Shown piece after piece: positions 6,404-7,011 of a stretch of DNA of 7,011 nucleotides (position 1 is its first letter; every line of letters begins with the position of its first letter). Source of the DNA: Bacteroidota bacterium (GTDB lineage: Bacteria > Bacteroidota > Bacteroidia > Bacteroidales > Prolixibacteraceae). Made by a program: the position numbers and the translations under genes. Under the pieces are notes generated by a model that was not told the origin of the DNA, did no database searches, and was given only the letters and a program-made list of their open reading frames with translations. The stretch spans positions 1 to 7,011 of the forward strand of contig JAMDDG010000201.1 of the NCBI GenBank assembly GCA_023488865.1. The letters run 5' to 3'.

Positions 6404-7011
6404 GATTCTTCTGTGATTTGGTTATACAGTTGATTGTAGATAACATCAATTATTCTCATCTCTTCAGAATGATCAGGAGTTCTATTCGAGATATTTCTTC
6501 TATAGGAATGATAAAATTTGACTGCCCATGTTAGGTATCCTTTTAATGAAAAGGTATCTGGTATCTCAAGAATTAGAGGCTCTTCTTCATTTCCAAATTG
6601 TAGGCTGCTTATTGCAACCTTCGAACCAAGGTATACTTGAGGAATTCGATCCAACAAAACATATACCTTAAAGCCATTACTTCGCAAAATAGGCTTGAAT
6701 GTTATTGGACTTTTAAATCGCTGGATTTCATCTCCAGATTTGCTAAAAGCAGTTTTGGTAATAATATCATCATCATAAAATCTCCATGATTGTTCAGAAG
6801 CTAGACCAAGTAAATCACGAAATATAAGCTTGTCAGAATCTTCATCATCTGGTGAGTATTGCACTGTTCCGTCTGGCTCAACACGATTCCTCAATATTTC
6901 CTCATACTTAGGATGTTCAGAGTAGAAAAACTTTCGAATGGTCTTTTTATCCCATTGTTGCTCAGGATCAAGGTTTTTAGCATAAAAAAACATTAATGAC
7001 TTAAAATATAG
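6400..7011 (-). CDS. cmr1: Cmr1, C-terminal part (5' end beyond the window)
   Basis: Partial RAMP-family subunit of the type III-B effector complex. Cmr1 sits at the Cmr6 end of the complex and is involved in target RNA binding (family knowledge). An ATG lies at 6993, but the frame stays open from there to the last base (codons for LYFKSL precede it), so that ATG is probably internal. The visible part is 203 residues, against roughly 300 or more for a full Cmr1. Counting from the ATG at 6993, LLGLA at 61-65 resembles the LGLP element, and RFKSPITFKPI at 92-102 resembles the R-x-SP segment found in the second half of Cmr1 proteins. The position first in a canonical cmr1-6 order supports the call. 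Its stop overlaps the cas10 start in an ATGA (4 bases shared). Sequence similarity is weaker than for the other subunits, so position carries much of the assignment. A different small RAMP-like subunit is the alternative. Confidence 0.72.
   Translation of the reverse strand, partial: LYFKSLMFFYAKNLDPEQQWDKKTIRKFFYSEHPKYEEILRNRVEPDGTVQYSPDDEDSDKLIFRDLLGLASEQSWRFYDDDIITKTAFSKSGDEIQRFKSPITFKPILRSNGFKVYVLLDRIPQVYLGSKVAISSLQFGNEEEPLILEIPDTFSLKGYLTWAVKFYHSYRRNISNRTPDHSEEMRIIDVIYNQLYNQITEES

Noticed and set aside
6400..6993. A complete 197-residue gene starting at the ATG at 6993
   Set aside because: The frame remains open to the window edge and a Cmr1 of this size would be too short, so a partial gene is the better reading.

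Overview
This window carries almost all of a type III-B (Cmr) CRISPR effector operon on the minus strand, followed by one small gene of unknown function, a strong terminator and 600 bases of repeats without a convincing gene. The organism is most likely a member of the Bacteroidota (Bacteroidales-like). Supporting signs are AT-rich effector genes, the absence of strong Shine-Dalgarno sites, a small Cas10 resembling those of Bacteroides-type Cmr systems, and intergenic hairpin modules of a kind seen in this phylum. That assignment is an inference, not a measured result.

Layout, in the direction of transcription (right to left): 7011-6400 is the C-terminal part of Cmr1, cut by the window edge; 6403-4643 is Cas10 (Cmr2); 4638-3367 is Cmr3; 3370-2405 is Cmr4; 2418-2041 is Cmr5; 2035-1151 is Cmr6. 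Gene order is the standard cmr1-2-3-4-5-6. Adjacent genes overlap by 4 or 14 bases or are separated by only 4-5 bases, so this is a tightly coupled operon. A 76-base gap then leads to a 157-residue unrecognised protein (1074-601), and an intrinsic terminator lies at 591-562. No clear terminator was seen between cmr6 and this last gene, so it may share the cmr transcript. Its base composition is clearly richer in G+C than that of the cmr genes.

How the parts work together (family knowledge): Cmr4 forms the backbone along the crRNA and cuts bound target RNA. Cmr5 forms the second filament. Cmr3 holds the crRNA 5' end and contacts Cas10. Cmr6 and Cmr1 cap the other end and take part in target recognition. 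Cas10 is the sensor output. Here Cas10 starts directly at its Palm domain, has no HD nuclease domain, contains no cysteine (so no zinc finger), and keeps an intact GGDD motif. The complex is therefore expected to act through RNA cleavage by Cmr4 and nucleotide second-messenger synthesis, not DNA cleavage by Cas10. No ancillary effector, Cas6, Cas1/Cas2 or CRISPR array lies in the window; they must be elsewhere, possibly upstream of cmr1 beyond base 7011.

Bases 1-302 hold two tandem copies of a 151-base module, each with three hairpins. Bases about 299-500 hold a degenerate array of about ten 20-21-base units with a four-unit (83-base) higher-order period and repeated GGTGC/GCACC hairpins.
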